A stretch of DNA of 64,000 bases from Paenibacillus sp. J23TS9. Lineage in GTDB: Bacteria; Bacillota; Bacilli; Paenibacillales; Paenibacillaceae. Where the stretch lies: positions 2,728,001 through 2,792,000 of the forward strand of contig NZ_BOSG01000001.1 in the NCBI RefSeq assembly GCF_018403225.1, written 5' to 3'. The position numbers and the translations under genes are program-made. Below are positions 15,919 to 24,569 of this stretch, one piece after another; the stretch's first letter is position 1; each line of letters begins with the position of its first letter. The notes below the pieces were generated by a model. That model saw only the letters and a program-made list of their open reading frames with translations, ran no database searches and was not told the origin of the DNA.

Positions 15919-16617
15919 ATGAGAAATATATTAGTCGTAGATGACGACAAGGAAATAGCAAATCTGATCTCCATTTATTTAAAAAACGAAGGTTTTAATA
16001 TTATCTGCGCCCATGACGGCGAAGAAGCACTACAGCTGCTTAATAGTCCCGGAGCAGCGTTTGATCTCATTGTACTGGACATCATGATGCCCAAAGTGGA
16101 CGGGCTGGAGGTATGCCGGCAAGTACGTGACACAGCCTCTGTGATCCCGATTCTGATGCTGAGCGCTAAAACCGAAGATATGGACAAAATTCTCGGGCTG
16201 ATGACCGGTGCGGATGATTATATGATCAAACCCTTTAATCCACTGGAGCTTACGGTGAGGGTCAAAACATTGCTGCGACGCACCTTTCAATACAATACGG
16301 AATCCCGTCCCGCCGATGATTCAGTGCTCCGAATCCAAAGTGTAGAGATTAACCGCAGCACTCATCGCGTTACAGCCGACGGTAAAGATGTTCAGTTGAC
16401 CAGCCGGGAATTCGATATCCTTGGACTGCTTGCCTCACATCCGGGTCGTGTCTACAGTGCAGAGGAGATCTTTCAGCAGGTATGGAAGGAAAAATATTAT
16501 GTGTCCAACAATACGGTCATGGTACATATCAGCAATCTGCGCGACAAGCTGGAGAAGGAGCTCGGCTACAAGCTGATTCAAACCGTGTGGGGAGTAGGTT
16601 ATAAAATCGATGCGTAG
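15919..16617 (+). CDS. OmpR/PhoB-family response regulator
   Basis: 232 residues. The receiver domain has the acidic pair VDDDKE (8-10), the phosphorylated D54 in VLDIMMP and the lysine in IKPFNPLEL. The C-terminal winged helix ends in VWGVGYKID. It resembles VanR-type regulators. GGAGG precedes the ATG. It sits 26 bp after the carboxypeptidase gene and overlaps the kinase gene by 8 bp, so the three act together, probably in sensing and adjusting the cell wall. The CTTA repeats at 14842-14880 are its likely binding sites. Confidence 0.92.
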   Translation: MRNILVVDDDKEIANLISIYLKNEGFNIICAHDGEEALQLLNSPGAAFDLIVLDIMMPKVDGLEVCRQVRDTASVIPILMLSAKTEDMDKILGLMTGADDYMIKPFNPLELTVRVKTLLRRTFQYNTESRPADDSVLRIQSVEINRSTHRVTADGKDVQLTSREFDILGLLASHPGRVYSAEEIFQQVWKEKYYVSNNTVMVHISNLRDKLEKELGYKLIQTVWGVGYKIDA

Positions 16618-17707
16618 TATCTTTAATAAATTGCAATGGAAGATAATCCTGATGTTCTTTCTGAGTGTTGCCCTGACCTTTGGTACACTTTTTGTTTTAC
16701 GTTCCGTGCTGAGCAACCTGTATTATTCGAATTTCAAGCAGCTGTATCCTCTTGTTGATAAAATCATCAGCCTAAACAACATTGTCGGCTTTTCGTTGTG
16801 GCAGTCGGTTCTGGTCATTTTCCTGTTTATCTTTTACGTCTTGTTGCTCAGTTGGGGCACAACACGAAAATTGACTCGTATTATCACCGGCGTTAAACGG
16901 ATGGCGGATGGTAATATGGACGAACGGATCCAAGTACAATCGAATGACGAAATTGGCATGCTTGCGGACCAAATCAATACGATGGCGAAGCATCTGCAAA
17001 CCTCCATTCAAGAGGAACGAATGGCTACGCAGGCCAAAAACGAGCTCATTACCAATGTATCCCATGATCTGCGGACTCCATTGACATCCATTATCGGCTA
17101 TCTGAGATTAATTGAAGAGGATAAATATAAGGATGAGGTTGAGCTGAGGTATTACGTCAATATTGCCTATGAAAAATCCAAGCGCATGAACCGGCTTGTG
17201 ACAGACTTATTCGACTATACACGAATGGGCTTTGGCCAGATTCCATTAAACCGCACTTCCATTGATCTCGTGCAGCTCATCGGACAACTGACTGCAGAAT
17301 TCAAACTCCAGATCCAAAATCACAAAATGGAAATCGAACTCGTTCCACCACAGGAGAAATTATTGATTAACGGAGACGGGGATAAAATCATGCAGGCTTT
17401 CGAAAACCTGATCACAAACGCCATGCGCTACGGAATGGAGGGCAAACGGATCCAGGTACAAATCCAGAGGGAAGGCAAACAGGCGGTCGTCAAAATCATC
17501 AACTTCGGGGCCCCGATTCCATCTATGGATCTGCCTTATATTTTCGACCGTTTCTATCGCGTGGAAAAATCCCGTTCCATCGATACGGGAGGCGCAGGGC
17601 TTGGCCTCGCAATCGTCAAAAGTATCATCGAGCTCCATGAGGGAAGTATTGAAGCCGTCAGCAATCCCCAGCAGACCGAATTTATCGTCCGTCTGCCGCT
17701 TCAATAA
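16610..17707 (+). CDS. Sensor histidine kinase, partner of the upstream regulator
   Basis: 365 residues. Two membrane helices (about 11-31 and 64-82) enclose a short outer loop of about 32 residues, too small for a ligand domain, so it may sense within the membrane. A HAMP domain follows (about 83-135), then the phosphorylated H152 in NVSHDLRTPLTS, and a complete ATPase with the N box (FENLITNAMRYG), DLPYIFDRFYRVEK and GGAGLGLAIV. It resembles VanS-type kinases. The start overlaps the regulator gene by 8 bp. It ends at the terminator at 17733-17780. Confidence 0.92.
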   Translation: MRSIFNKLQWKIILMFFLSVALTFGTLFVLRSVLSNLYYSNFKQLYPLVDKIISLNNIVGFSLWQSVLVIFLFIFYVLLLSWGTTRKLTRIITGVKRMADGNMDERIQVQSNDEIGMLADQINTMAKHLQTSIQEERMATQAKNELITNVSHDLRTPLTSIIGYLRLIEEDKYKDEVELRYYVNIAYEKSKRMNRLVTDLFDYTRMGFGQIPLNRTSIDLVQLIGQLTAEFKLQIQNHKMEIELVPPQEKLLINGDGDKIMQAFENLITNAMRYGMEGKRIQVQIQREGKQAVVKIINFGAPIPSMDLPYIFDRFYRVEKSRSIDTGGAGLGLAIVKSIIELHEGSIEAVSNPQQTEFIVRLPLQ

Positions 17708-17732
17708 GTGATCTTACACAGTAGTAAACCAT

Positions 17733-17780
17733 AAGAGGCTGTCCCTAAAGTCTATTTTCAGACCTTTGGGACAGCCTCTT
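17733..17780. terminator. Bidirectional terminator with a long stem
   Basis: The arm from AAGAGGCTGTCCC (17733) pairs with GGGACAGCCTCTT (ending 17780), extended inward by AAAG/CTTT with one bulge. It lies between convergent genes. AAGAGGCTGTCCC-type stems are often dispersed in related genomes; this is recollection, not a search. A similar AAGAGGCTGTTTTGAAAA string starts near 18957. Confidence 0.85.
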
Positions 17781-17784
17781 TTAT

Positions 17785-18834
17785 TTAACGCTTCAGCCAG
17801 GATAACCACAATGCTTCATCATCTGTTTTGTGGTAATGCTCCACCAGACGGCTCAGCCGCTCCAGCTGATATCCATAGTCATACATGGTGGATGCAACGA
17901 TCGAAAGACGAAGTCTGTTCTCCGGCTGCTCAGCCGCATATTCCAGCACCTGCTTGATAAAATCATCGCTTTCTTCCAGCAGCATGCAGGAATCCAAGCT
18001 GCTTGGCTTCAGGTTATCGTCGAACTTAAGCAGTACATGCTCATGCAGTTTAATCAGCTTCTCCAGCTGATGATCGAAATACGTATCGAGCTCCGGTGAT
18101 CGCTCAGACTGGAAATAATGCTCCTCTACCGCATCCAGCACTTCCCGCCCTTTACGCAGCGTATTCAGCATTTGCTTGTACACGACAAGATGCCGTGTCT
18201 GGCTGAATTTGGCACGCTTCAGCTTCTTCTGCTCTTCTTCCAGCAGCTTGTACTTATCCGACAACGACTTGATTGAATCCTCTAATGCCCTTTTCTTATC
18301 CCGAAAAATATTCTCTTTAATCTCATCGGAAATCGCAGTTCGCATCAGGAGTGACATCTGGTTGAAGGTCGACTGGATTTGTCCCGTAAACTGCATTTTC
18401 GGTTTCGGTGGAAAGAGCAAAATATTGATCAGGAACGCGGACACGATGCCGATCAAACTCAGCGAAAAGCGGGTCAGGGCAAATTGCCATTGTCCTGATG
18501 CTTCCATGACAATGATCACTGTTACCAAAGTCAGACCAATGGTGTCTCCCATCTTCAGCTTCAAACAAATCATAATGACGATAATACAGACAAGTCCGAC
18601 TGCTATAGGTTCATTGGAAAAGACGGAACCAGCAATCAATGCCAGCACGGCGCCGAGTGTATTGGTTTGGAGCTGATCCAGGAAATATCGCCAGGAACGA
18701 TAAATGGACGGCTGCATTGCAAATATGGCTGCTACAGCCGATATAACCGGCGAGGATAAATGTAGCCACTGGCTGATATATAGTGCGAGCGTGACGGCGA
18801 TTCCCGTCTTCAGCATACGCGCCCCGAATGTCAC
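17785..18834 (-). CDS. ArAE/FUSC-type (aromatic acid exporter family) membrane protein
   Basis: 349 residues from the GTG at 18834, chosen because GGAGGAG lies 8 nt upstream; the ATGs before it have no site. The N-terminal half has about 5-6 hydrophobic helices beginning FGARMLKTGIAVTLALYISQ, with the FAMQPSIYRSWRYFLDQLQTN block typical of the ArAE_1/DUF939 family. The C-terminal half (about 160-349) is soluble, helical and charged, with coiled-coil character. Members are thought to export aromatic acids or similar compounds, but the function in Gram-positives is not established. Single gene facing the kinase. Confidence 0.82.
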   Translation of the reverse strand: MTFGARMLKTGIAVTLALYISQWLHLSSPVISAVAAIFAMQPSIYRSWRYFLDQLQTNTLGAVLALIAGSVFSNEPIAVGLVCIIVIMICLKLKMGDTIGLTLVTVIIVMEASGQWQFALTRFSLSLIGIVSAFLINILLFPPKPKMQFTGQIQSTFNQMSLLMRTAISDEIKENIFRDKKRALEDSIKSLSDKYKLLEEEQKKLKRAKFSQTRHLVVYKQMLNTLRKGREVLDAVEEHYFQSERSPELDTYFDHQLEKLIKLHEHVLLKFDDNLKPSSLDSCMLLEESDDFIKQVLEYAAEQPENRLRLSIVASTMYDYGYQLERLSRLVEHYHKTDDEALWLSWLKR

Positions 18835-19054
18835 GGCTGCATCTCCTCCTATCTCTATCATCATGATTAATAAGTTAGTGCGAATCAGGCCGCTGCTGTT
18901 TTCTTCCTACATACGGAATATTACCCGTTGTCAGTCTTAATGATACAAGCGGCTCAAAGAGGCTGTTTTGAAAAAAGAAGTATGATTTATCCAATTAGGC
19001 CCATAATAAATACAGAATATGAAAGAATAACCATAACATCAAAGAGGTGACCAG

Positions 19055-19561
19055 ATGAACAATTTCAGAAAAACTTTAATGGCGGGAGCCCTCTCCTGTA
19101 TCCTGACTGCAGGAGGGTTCTCCTTTGCGCATACAGCCGGTGCCGCTTCTGAAACCAATGTGATAACACCTGCCGAGGTAACTCCTCCAACCGAGAAGGA
19201 TCAGCAGGATGAAAGCCGTCATAGACGCCATGGCCATCATGGCAGAAAATTCGTGCTCTTCAAGGATGCGGCCACTCTGCTTGACATGACAGAGCAGGAT
19301 CTTAAGAAAGAATGGAAGCAGGGCAAATCACTCCAGCAGATCGCCAAGGAGAAAAAGAACTGGGACGCTGAAGTCTTCGTGCAAAAGCTTACTGTTATCC
19401 AAAGCGCTAAAATCGACAATGCGGTCAAAGCCGGTAAAATGACACAGCAGCAGGCGGATCAGATGAAGAAAAAACTGCCTGATTCCCTCAAACGCTTCAC
19501 GCAGCATGTATACCATCCGCGTCAGGATCGCAGATTGCCTGCAGCCCATTCGGAAATTTAG
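19055..19561 (+). CDS. Small secreted protein with a His/Arg-rich linker
   Basis: 168 residues, no recognised function. A clear signal peptide (about 1-31, ending AHTAGAA) is followed by a low-complexity linker with SRHRRHGHHGRK (about 55-66). A helical domain follows (FKDAATLLDMTEQDLKKEWK, then KSLQQIAKEKKNWDAEVFVQ), which resembles the repeats in DUF2680-like secreted Bacillales proteins. The His-rich part could bind metal; this is inference. GAGGTGACC precedes the ATG. The gene ends at an unusually long perfect terminator stem (19574-19619). Confidence 0.75.
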   Translation: MNNFRKTLMAGALSCILTAGGFSFAHTAGAASETNVITPAEVTPPTEKDQQDESRHRRHGHHGRKFVLFKDAATLLDMTEQDLKKEWKQGKSLQQIAKEKKNWDAEVFVQKLTVIQSAKIDNAVKAGKMTQQQADQMKKKLPDSLKRFTQHVYHPRQDRRLPAAHSEI

Positions 19562-19573
19562 AAAAGCCTATTA

Positions 19574-19619
19574 CCGCATAATAAAATCCTAACGGCAGCG
19601 TTAGGATTTTATTATGCGG
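19574..19619. terminator. Bidirectional terminator with a perfect 21-bp stem
   Basis: The arms 19574-19594 and 19599-19619 are perfectly complementary and leave a 4-nt loop (GCAG). The arms start CCGCATAATAAAATCC. It lies between convergent genes and its inner TTTT serves both directions. Confidence 0.9.
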
Positions 19620-19642
19620 ATTTTTTTCATCCGGAATGTGTC

Positions 19643-20719
19643 TTACCCGCTTGTAGGCTTCGTCTCCTGCTGCTGAGCGGGCGGCGGATTCTTCGGCGGG
19701 TTGGAGACAGGCACATCGAGCAGATCCAGCAGAAACATAAACACCGGTACTCCGAGAATTAGTCCCCATACTCCGAAGAAGTGCTCGGAAACAATCAAAA
19801 CCGCAAAGGTATAAAAAATCGGCAAATGCGTCTTGTCGGACATAAACTTAGGATTCATCACATACGCCTCAAACGCGTGCAGAACAGCTACCATGATTAA
19901 GATATAAATGACCTTGGGAATGCCTCCGATGCCAAAAGCGATAGCGCACAGCGGAACCAGCGAGACGATGACGCCCATAACCGGAATGAGTCCGAGCAGG
20001 AAAATCATCAGTCCAAGTGCAAACAGATTCGGAAAACCCATGATCCACAAGAACAGTGTAGAAAAGCCGGCGTTAATTACGGAAATCAAGAACTGCACCT
20101 CGATGACCTTACCAAAGGAGAAGGTAAATTTTTTCCCGAAGTAAGCGAGCTCATCGTATACATAGGATAACTTGCTCGTTCTGAATTTTTCCGTGAAGTT
20201 TGTCACCTTTTCCTTTTCAAGCATAAAGAACAAGCTCATGATGATCGCCAGGGCAATATTCAAACTGAATTTGCCGACATTCGAAATGGTGTTGGACAGC
20301 AGACCATAGCCCTGCTTGATATAGGCGGCGAAATCAATTTTGTGTATGTAATCCAGAATATAATTCATTATTTTATTATCTGTGAGCACCAGGGGATTGC
20401 TGTAGAAATAAATCACCTGCTTGATCAGAACGTTCAACTCCGCAATGAGCTTGGGCGCATACTGATATGTCCCGATCGACAGTGCTGCCACAAACAGAGC
20501 GTATATCAGAATGAGCGCAATTTTCCTGCTGATGCCCATCCGGTTTGTTAACCGACGGGTTATGGACGAATGAAGCCGGTTTACAAGGTATGTAAGTATA
20601 AATGTGATCAGGATCAGATTCATCATACTTCTGAACAGGTACAGAACCAGGACAAGCAGAACGAGTACCACGCCTTTTTTTACGGCGGAATGCTGAAAAA
20701 AATCTTTCATAGACGTCAT
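19643..20719 (-). CDS. AI-2E family (PerM/YtvI-like) permease
   Basis: 358 residues with about 8 membrane segments. Typical blocks are LVNRLHSSITRRL near the start, FSFGKVIEVQFLISVINAGF, LGLIPVMGVIVSLVPL, and the C-terminal FGVWGLILGVPVFMFLLDLL. The family contains transporters of several kinds (ion antiport, autoinducer export), so a substrate cannot be given. The short C-terminal tail is Pro-rich. AAAAGGAG lies 15 nt before the ATG, a long spacing. It is single, convergent with the secreted-protein gene. Confidence 0.85.
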   Translation of the reverse strand: MTSMKDFFQHSAVKKGVVLVLLVLVLYLFRSMMNLILITFILTYLVNRLHSSITRRLTNRMGISRKIALILIYALFVAALSIGTYQYAPKLIAELNVLIKQVIYFYSNPLVLTDNKIMNYILDYIHKIDFAAYIKQGYGLLSNTISNVGKFSLNIALAIIMSLFFMLEKEKVTNFTEKFRTSKLSYVYDELAYFGKKFTFSFGKVIEVQFLISVINAGFSTLFLWIMGFPNLFALGLMIFLLGLIPVMGVIVSLVPLCAIAFGIGGIPKVIYILIMVAVLHAFEAYVMNPKFMSDKTHLPIFYTFAVLIVSEHFFGVWGLILGVPVFMFLLDLLDVPVSNPPKNPPPAQQQETKPTSG

Positions 20720-20842
20720 TGTTTCGCAACCAGACTCCTTTTATCTCCAAAATTTCTCTACAGTATGCTGTAAAATCCTCTATGACATCATATTACGCGA
20801 GCATACCATTTTCATGCAAGTTTTATGGCCTTTCAAAGCGAA

Positions 20843-21493
20843 TTATTTCACAATTCCTGGTTGTCTCCAATATTTTTCGAATAAAGCGATGGAAATCATG
20901 AGCCAGGTCGCGCTGGCAAGGTATCCTCCAAATACATCACTCGGATAGTGCACACCCAGATAAATCCGGCTGATCCCGATCAAAAGTGTCAGAACGACAC
21001 CCACAATGATCATGACCACTCTGCCTGCAAATGACGGAATATGTCTCCACAGCAGAAAGGTAATCGCACCGTACAAGGAAAATGCCGCCATCGAATGCCC
21101 GCTGGGGAAGCTGTAGCCGGATATTTCGATCAGACGGTGCGTATTGGGTCTTGCACGATGAATAATATTCTTGAGAACCACATTCCAGATCTCGGATCCT
21201 CCTACTGCAACCAGAAACATGATCAGCTCGCGGCGATGCTTCATGACGACCATCAGAAAGAGAAAAGCGAGCACAGACAAGATGGTGGCCATCAGCGAGG
21301 AGCCGATGAAAGTGAAGAACTTCATAACCGAGGTAAGCCAGTTAGTCTCCAGTCCTTGAACCGCCGAAATGACTGCATTGTCAAACCAGGCAATATGGTT
21401 TGTTACAATTAATGTCGTTACGATTACAAATAAAATGCCAAGAATCAGGCTGGTCATTGCCAGCTTTTTTAACCGGCGATGCTGTAAATCCAT
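20843..21493 (-). CDS. PAP2-family membrane phosphatase
   Basis: 216 residues from the ATG at 21493, with GGGAGG 12 nt upstream; the longer ORF reaching 21571 has no site. The three phosphatase motifs are complete: KNIIHRARP, YSFPSGHSMAAF and SRIYLGVHYPSDVFGG. About six membrane helices surround them, with the active site on the outer face. Likely substrates are undecaprenyl pyrophosphate or phosphatidic/phosphatidylglycerol phosphates. It lies between the permease gene and the spore cluster and seems to be transcribed alone. Confidence 0.88.
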   Translation of the reverse strand: MDLQHRRLKKLAMTSLILGILFVIVTTLIVTNHIAWFDNAVISAVQGLETNWLTSVMKFFTFIGSSLMATILSVLAFLFLMVVMKHRRELIMFLVAVGGSEIWNVVLKNIIHRARPNTHRLIEISGYSFPSGHSMAAFSLYGAITFLLWRHIPSFAGRVVMIIVGVVLTLLIGISRIYLGVHYPSDVFGGYLASATWLMISIALFEKYWRQPGIVK

Positions 21494-21600
21494 AATGTGA
21501 AATGTCCTCCCAACTATTGGATAAAGTTTTTGATCCTTCCCTATTATCCACAAACCCCTTTCTTTTGTCACGCCTTAGGGCACAGTTATATGTAAAGGAA

Positions 21601-21625
21601 AAAGCACCGGCAGCGCCGATGCTTT
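21601..21625 (-). terminator. Terminator of the DUF1657 gene
   Basis: AAAGCA(C)CGGC and GCCG(A)TGCTTT pair with one mismatch around AGC; on the minus strand a T run follows. Confidence 0.65.
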
Positions 21626-21666
21626 ACCTGAGTCATGTCTTGTATGTAACAAGACCCTCGTCGAAA

Positions 21667-21873
21667 CTAGAATCCTTTGTATTGCGGCTCTTCTGTTTCC
21701 AATTGCTGAACTCTGCTTTCTACTTGCTGCACGATTTGCTGGGTTTGCTGTGCTGCATTTGTAAACAGGTTCTTGGCATCTTGGTTTTGTGTGCTGAGCG
21801 CAAAAGTTTCCAAGCTGGCTTGAGCACTCTTCAAAGAAGCGAGGGTTGTTTTAACCTGGGATGATACTGTCAT
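21667..21873 (-). CDS. DUF1657 small protein of the spoVA cluster
   Basis: 68 residues from the ATG at 21873 (GGAGGTG, 9 nt upstream). The protein is one amphipathic helical unit with the DUF1657 pattern: TLASLKSAQASLETFALSTQ followed by AKNLF and QQIVQQVESRV. DUF1657 proteins are encoded with extra spoVA genes in spore formers (the spoVA2mob operon type linked to spore heat resistance). Here it is divergent from the rest of the cluster. The same domain is found fused at the C-terminus of the next gene's product, so the two proteins may bind each other or one common partner (inference). Confidence 0.85.
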   Translation of the reverse strand: MTVSSQVKTTLASLKSAQASLETFALSTQNQDAKNLFTNAAQQTQQIVQQVESRVQQLETEEPQYKGF

Positions 21874-21995
21874 ATAAGTTCTCACCTCCTTTGCGTACGA
21901 AAATTAATCTAACCTGCATGGAATGAAAAAATTCATAAAATTCTTGGAGAAAGTAAATAATTTGATTATTAAGACTGAAATGGAGGTTATGCAAA

Positions 21996-22856
21996 ATGCC
22001 GGAATGGGTTGAGGTCATTACCCGTACATTGGCATCCGTTGTTGTGCTGTTTGCACTGACCAGGCTGCTTGGCAAAAGACAAATTTCCCAGTTGTCCTTC
22101 TTCGAATATATAACGGGCATTACGATCGGGGACTTGGCGGCAACCATTTCACTAGACGTGAAAGGAACCTGGTATTTGGGTATTATCTCACTGTCCGTGT
22201 GGGTACTCGTATCGCTCGGAATTGAGTTTCTGCAGCTTAAAAGCAAAAGAGCACGCGACTTTATCGACAGTAAAAGCACGATCCTTATCAAAGACGGTAA
22301 AATTCTGGAGGACAATTTAAAGAAGGAACGTCTCACCAATGAAGAGCTTCTGGAGCAGCTGCGCAGTAAGAGTGCTTTTAAAGTTGCCGAAGTGGAATTT
22401 GCGATCATGGAGCCAAACGGCGAAATCAACGTGCTGCTAAAAAAAGAAAATCAGCCGTTCACGCCTACTCATCTCGGTATCAAGGTAGGCCCTGAGTCAG
22501 AACCGCAAACGGTCATCCTCGATGGAAAAGTGATGGATGAGCCACTGGCGACCCGGGGATTAAACCGCCGATGGATCCATACCGAGCTGGAGAAGATTGG
22601 CGTATCGCTTGATAACGTGTATGTCGGGCAGGTTGATGCCTATGGACAGCTCTACGTCGATTTATTTGATGACAAGATTAAAGTACCGCAGCCGCAGCAG
22701 AAAGTGACCCTGTATGCTGAATTAAAAAAATTGCAGGCTGATCTTGAAATGTTCGGACTGTCCACAAACCGGCCTGAGGCTAAAGCCTTGTATGAGCAGT
22801 GCTCCATCTCGCTCGAGCAGGTCATCTCTGACGTCAAGCCGTTACTAACGCGTTAG
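21996..22856 (+). CDS. DUF421 (YetF-like) membrane protein with a C-terminal DUF1657 domain
   Basis: 286 residues. Three membrane helices (about 5-80) include the TRLLGKRQISQLSFFEYITG signature. The DUF421 soluble domain follows (about 85-235; FKVAEVEFAIMEPNGEINVLLK). The last 50 residues (TLYAELKKLQADLEMFGLST to VISDVKPLL) match the neighbouring DUF1657 protein in pattern, including LxxLKxxQAxLExFxLST. Simple YetF proteins of about 230 residues lack this part. GGAGG lies 9 nt upstream. It precedes spoVAC by 15 bp, so it is in the spoVA operon and probably acts in the spore inner membrane. Confidence 0.87.
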   Translation: MPEWVEVITRTLASVVVLFALTRLLGKRQISQLSFFEYITGITIGDLAATISLDVKGTWYLGIISLSVWVLVSLGIEFLQLKSKRARDFIDSKSTILIKDGKILEDNLKKERLTNEELLEQLRSKSAFKVAEVEFAIMEPNGEINVLLKKENQPFTPTHLGIKVGPESEPQTVILDGKVMDEPLATRGLNRRWIHTELEKIGVSLDNVYVGQVDAYGQLYVDLFDDKIKVPQPQQKVTLYAELKKLQADLEMFGLSTNRPEAKALYEQCSISLEQVISDVKPLLTR

Positions 22857-22871
22857 GAGGGATTGGATTTC

Positions 22872-23354
22872 ATGGTCAGTAAAACGAAAAAGAAGCTCAC
22901 TCCTGTTCAGCAGGAGTATCAAGCACTCGCTAAAAAACGCGAGCCTAGCAAGTTCACCTTTAAAAATCTGTACAGGGCTTTTCTTACCGGAGGGCTGATT
23001 TGTCTTGTGGGAGAAGCCGTACAGCAAATGTTCGTCCATTTTGGAGGCTACAGCGTCAAGGAAGCTGCAAGTCCGACCGTTGGCGTTATGATTCTCATCT
23101 CGGTCATCCTGACATGCTTTGGGGTTTACGATAAAATCGCCCAATGGGCAGGAGCCGGAACGGCTGTGCCAGTTACCGGGTTTGCTAACGCCATGGCCTC
23201 TGCAGCCATCGAATACCGGCGCGACGGGATCGTGCTCGGATTGGGAGGCAGCATTTTCAAGGTCGCCGGTCCGGTCATTGTATTCGGCACGATCGCGGCG
23301 TTTGCCGTCGGCATCGCCTACGTTATCTTTGATCCCAATATTGTAGGAGGTTGA
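22872..23354 (+). CDS. spoVAC: SpoVAC, spore inner-membrane channel subunit
   Basis: 160 residues from the ATG at 22872 (GGAGGG 10 nt upstream); the TTG at 22863 is less likely. Blocks such as FLTGGLICLVGEAVQQ, VILTCFGVYDKIAQWAGAG, AVPVTGFANAMASAAIEYRRDG and GSIFKVAGPVIVFG are those of SpoVAC, a mechanosensitive-type channel of the spore inner membrane that takes part in dipicolinic acid uptake and release. About four membrane helices; the N-terminal 30 residues are basic. spoVAD follows after 7 bp. Confidence 0.93.
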   Translation: MVSKTKKKLTPVQQEYQALAKKREPSKFTFKNLYRAFLTGGLICLVGEAVQQMFVHFGGYSVKEAASPTVGVMILISVILTCFGVYDKIAQWAGAGTAVPVTGFANAMASAAIEYRRDGIVLGLGGSIFKVAGPVIVFGTIAAFAVGIAYVIFDPNIVGG

Positions 23355-23361
23355 ACCGAAT

Positions 23362-24372
23362 ATGCTGAAAGGCCATCAAAGCTGGTTGTTTGAAAATAAG
23401 CCTACTATCGTCTCCGCTGCTACTTCGGTCGGACCTTTTGAAGGAAGAGGCCCGCTGGCTGAAGACTTTGATATCGTGCATGGAGAGCTATATCTCGGGC
23501 AGGACAGCTGGGAAAAAGCCGAGAAGGCTTTCCTTGAAGAAGCGGCCAAAATGGCAATCCAGCATGCCGGATTGACCGAAGGGCAGATTCAATTCCATTT
23601 CGGCGGTGATCTGATGAATCAGATCATCTCCAGCAGTTTTGCCGCCCGTACGCTGACGATCCCTTATCTGGGCCTGTTTGGAGCCTGCTCTACCTCAATG
23701 GAGAGCCTCGCCTTGGCTGCCTATATTGTCAACTCCGGAGGTGCCAAGCATACCTTGGCAGCGACCTGCAGTCATAACAGCAGCGTGGAGAAGCAGTTCC
23801 GGTATCCGACCGAATACGGCTCTCAGAAACCGCCAACGGCTCAGTACACGGTTACCGGGGCCGGTGCGGCTGTGATTGGTCAGGAAGGAGAGGGTCCTTT
23901 TGTTACATCCGCCACCATCGGACGCGTCGTAGATATGGGTATCAAGGATCCTTTCAACATGGGTGCAGCCATGGCACCAGCAGCGGTCGACACCATGGAG
24001 GCCCACTTCCGTGATCTTCAGATTGAACCTGGCTATTACGATCTGATCGTAACCGGGGACCTGTCGAAGGTCGGATATGAAATCGCCTGTGATCTGCTCA
24101 AGAAGCATAATGTACCGATGCATCAAACAACGTATTCCGACTGCGGGATGATGATATACGACTACGAGACCCAGAACGTTCAGTCCGGAGCCAGCGGCTG
24201 CGCATGTTCAGCAGTCGTCACCTATGGCCATCTGCTGAACCGTATGCGCCGGGGCGAGCTTAACCGGATTCTGGTCGTTGCAACAGGCGCTTTGCTCTCC
24301 CCGCTTTCATTTCAGCAAAATGAGACCATCCCTTGTATTGCCCATGCGGTATCGATCGAACGCGAAAAATAA
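23362..24372 (+). CDS. spoVAD: SpoVAD, dipicolinic acid-binding spore protein
   Basis: 336 residues with a thiolase-like fold. Diagnostic blocks include VSAATSVGPFEGRGPLAEDF, FGACSTSMESLALAA, VTGDLSKVGYEIACDLL and SGCACSAVVTYGHLL. SpoVAD binds dipicolinic acid during loading of the forespore. GGAGG precedes the ATG. In other species SpoVAE follows at once, but here a terminator (24398-24440) ends the operon and no SpoVAE gene is found in the window. Confidence 0.94.
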   Translation: MLKGHQSWLFENKPTIVSAATSVGPFEGRGPLAEDFDIVHGELYLGQDSWEKAEKAFLEEAAKMAIQHAGLTEGQIQFHFGGDLMNQIISSSFAARTLTIPYLGLFGACSTSMESLALAAYIVNSGGAKHTLAATCSHNSSVEKQFRYPTEYGSQKPPTAQYTVTGAGAAVIGQEGEGPFVTSATIGRVVDMGIKDPFNMGAAMAPAAVDTMEAHFRDLQIEPGYYDLIVTGDLSKVGYEIACDLLKKHNVPMHQTTYSDCGMMIYDYETQNVQSGASGCACSAVVTYGHLLNRMRRGELNRILVVATGALLSPLSFQQNETIPCIAHAVSIEREK

Positions 24373-24397
24373 GAAAAAACGTCTGAATATCAAAAAA

Positions 24398-24440
24398 CAC
24401 GGCTGTTCCCTTCTTCCTGTTGGGAGACAGCCTGTTTTTT
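24398..24440 (+). terminator. Terminator of the spoVA operon
   Basis: GGCTGT(T)CCC (24401-24410) pairs with GGG(AG)ACAGCC (24422-24432), followed by GTTTTTTG. Confidence 0.85.
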
Positions 24441-24569
24441 GTTGATTCTTAAAACTGCATTAAAAATTTTTCTCCACAATTTATTTCTTCTTAAGGATTA
24501 TTTGTGCTGAATCTGGTAAAGTGAAACGCATAAGTGTTATTGTTCATATCAAAGGAGGAGTTAGATTTA

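Noticed and set aside
18176..18676. 166-codon plus-strand ORF
   Set aside because: Antisense to the ArAE-type membrane protein gene, no start signal.
21886..21995. Possible sigma-G promoters for the divergent spore genes
   Set aside because: GCATG and CATAAA are present but with a 13-bp gap instead of 17-18; no acceptable match was found on either strand.
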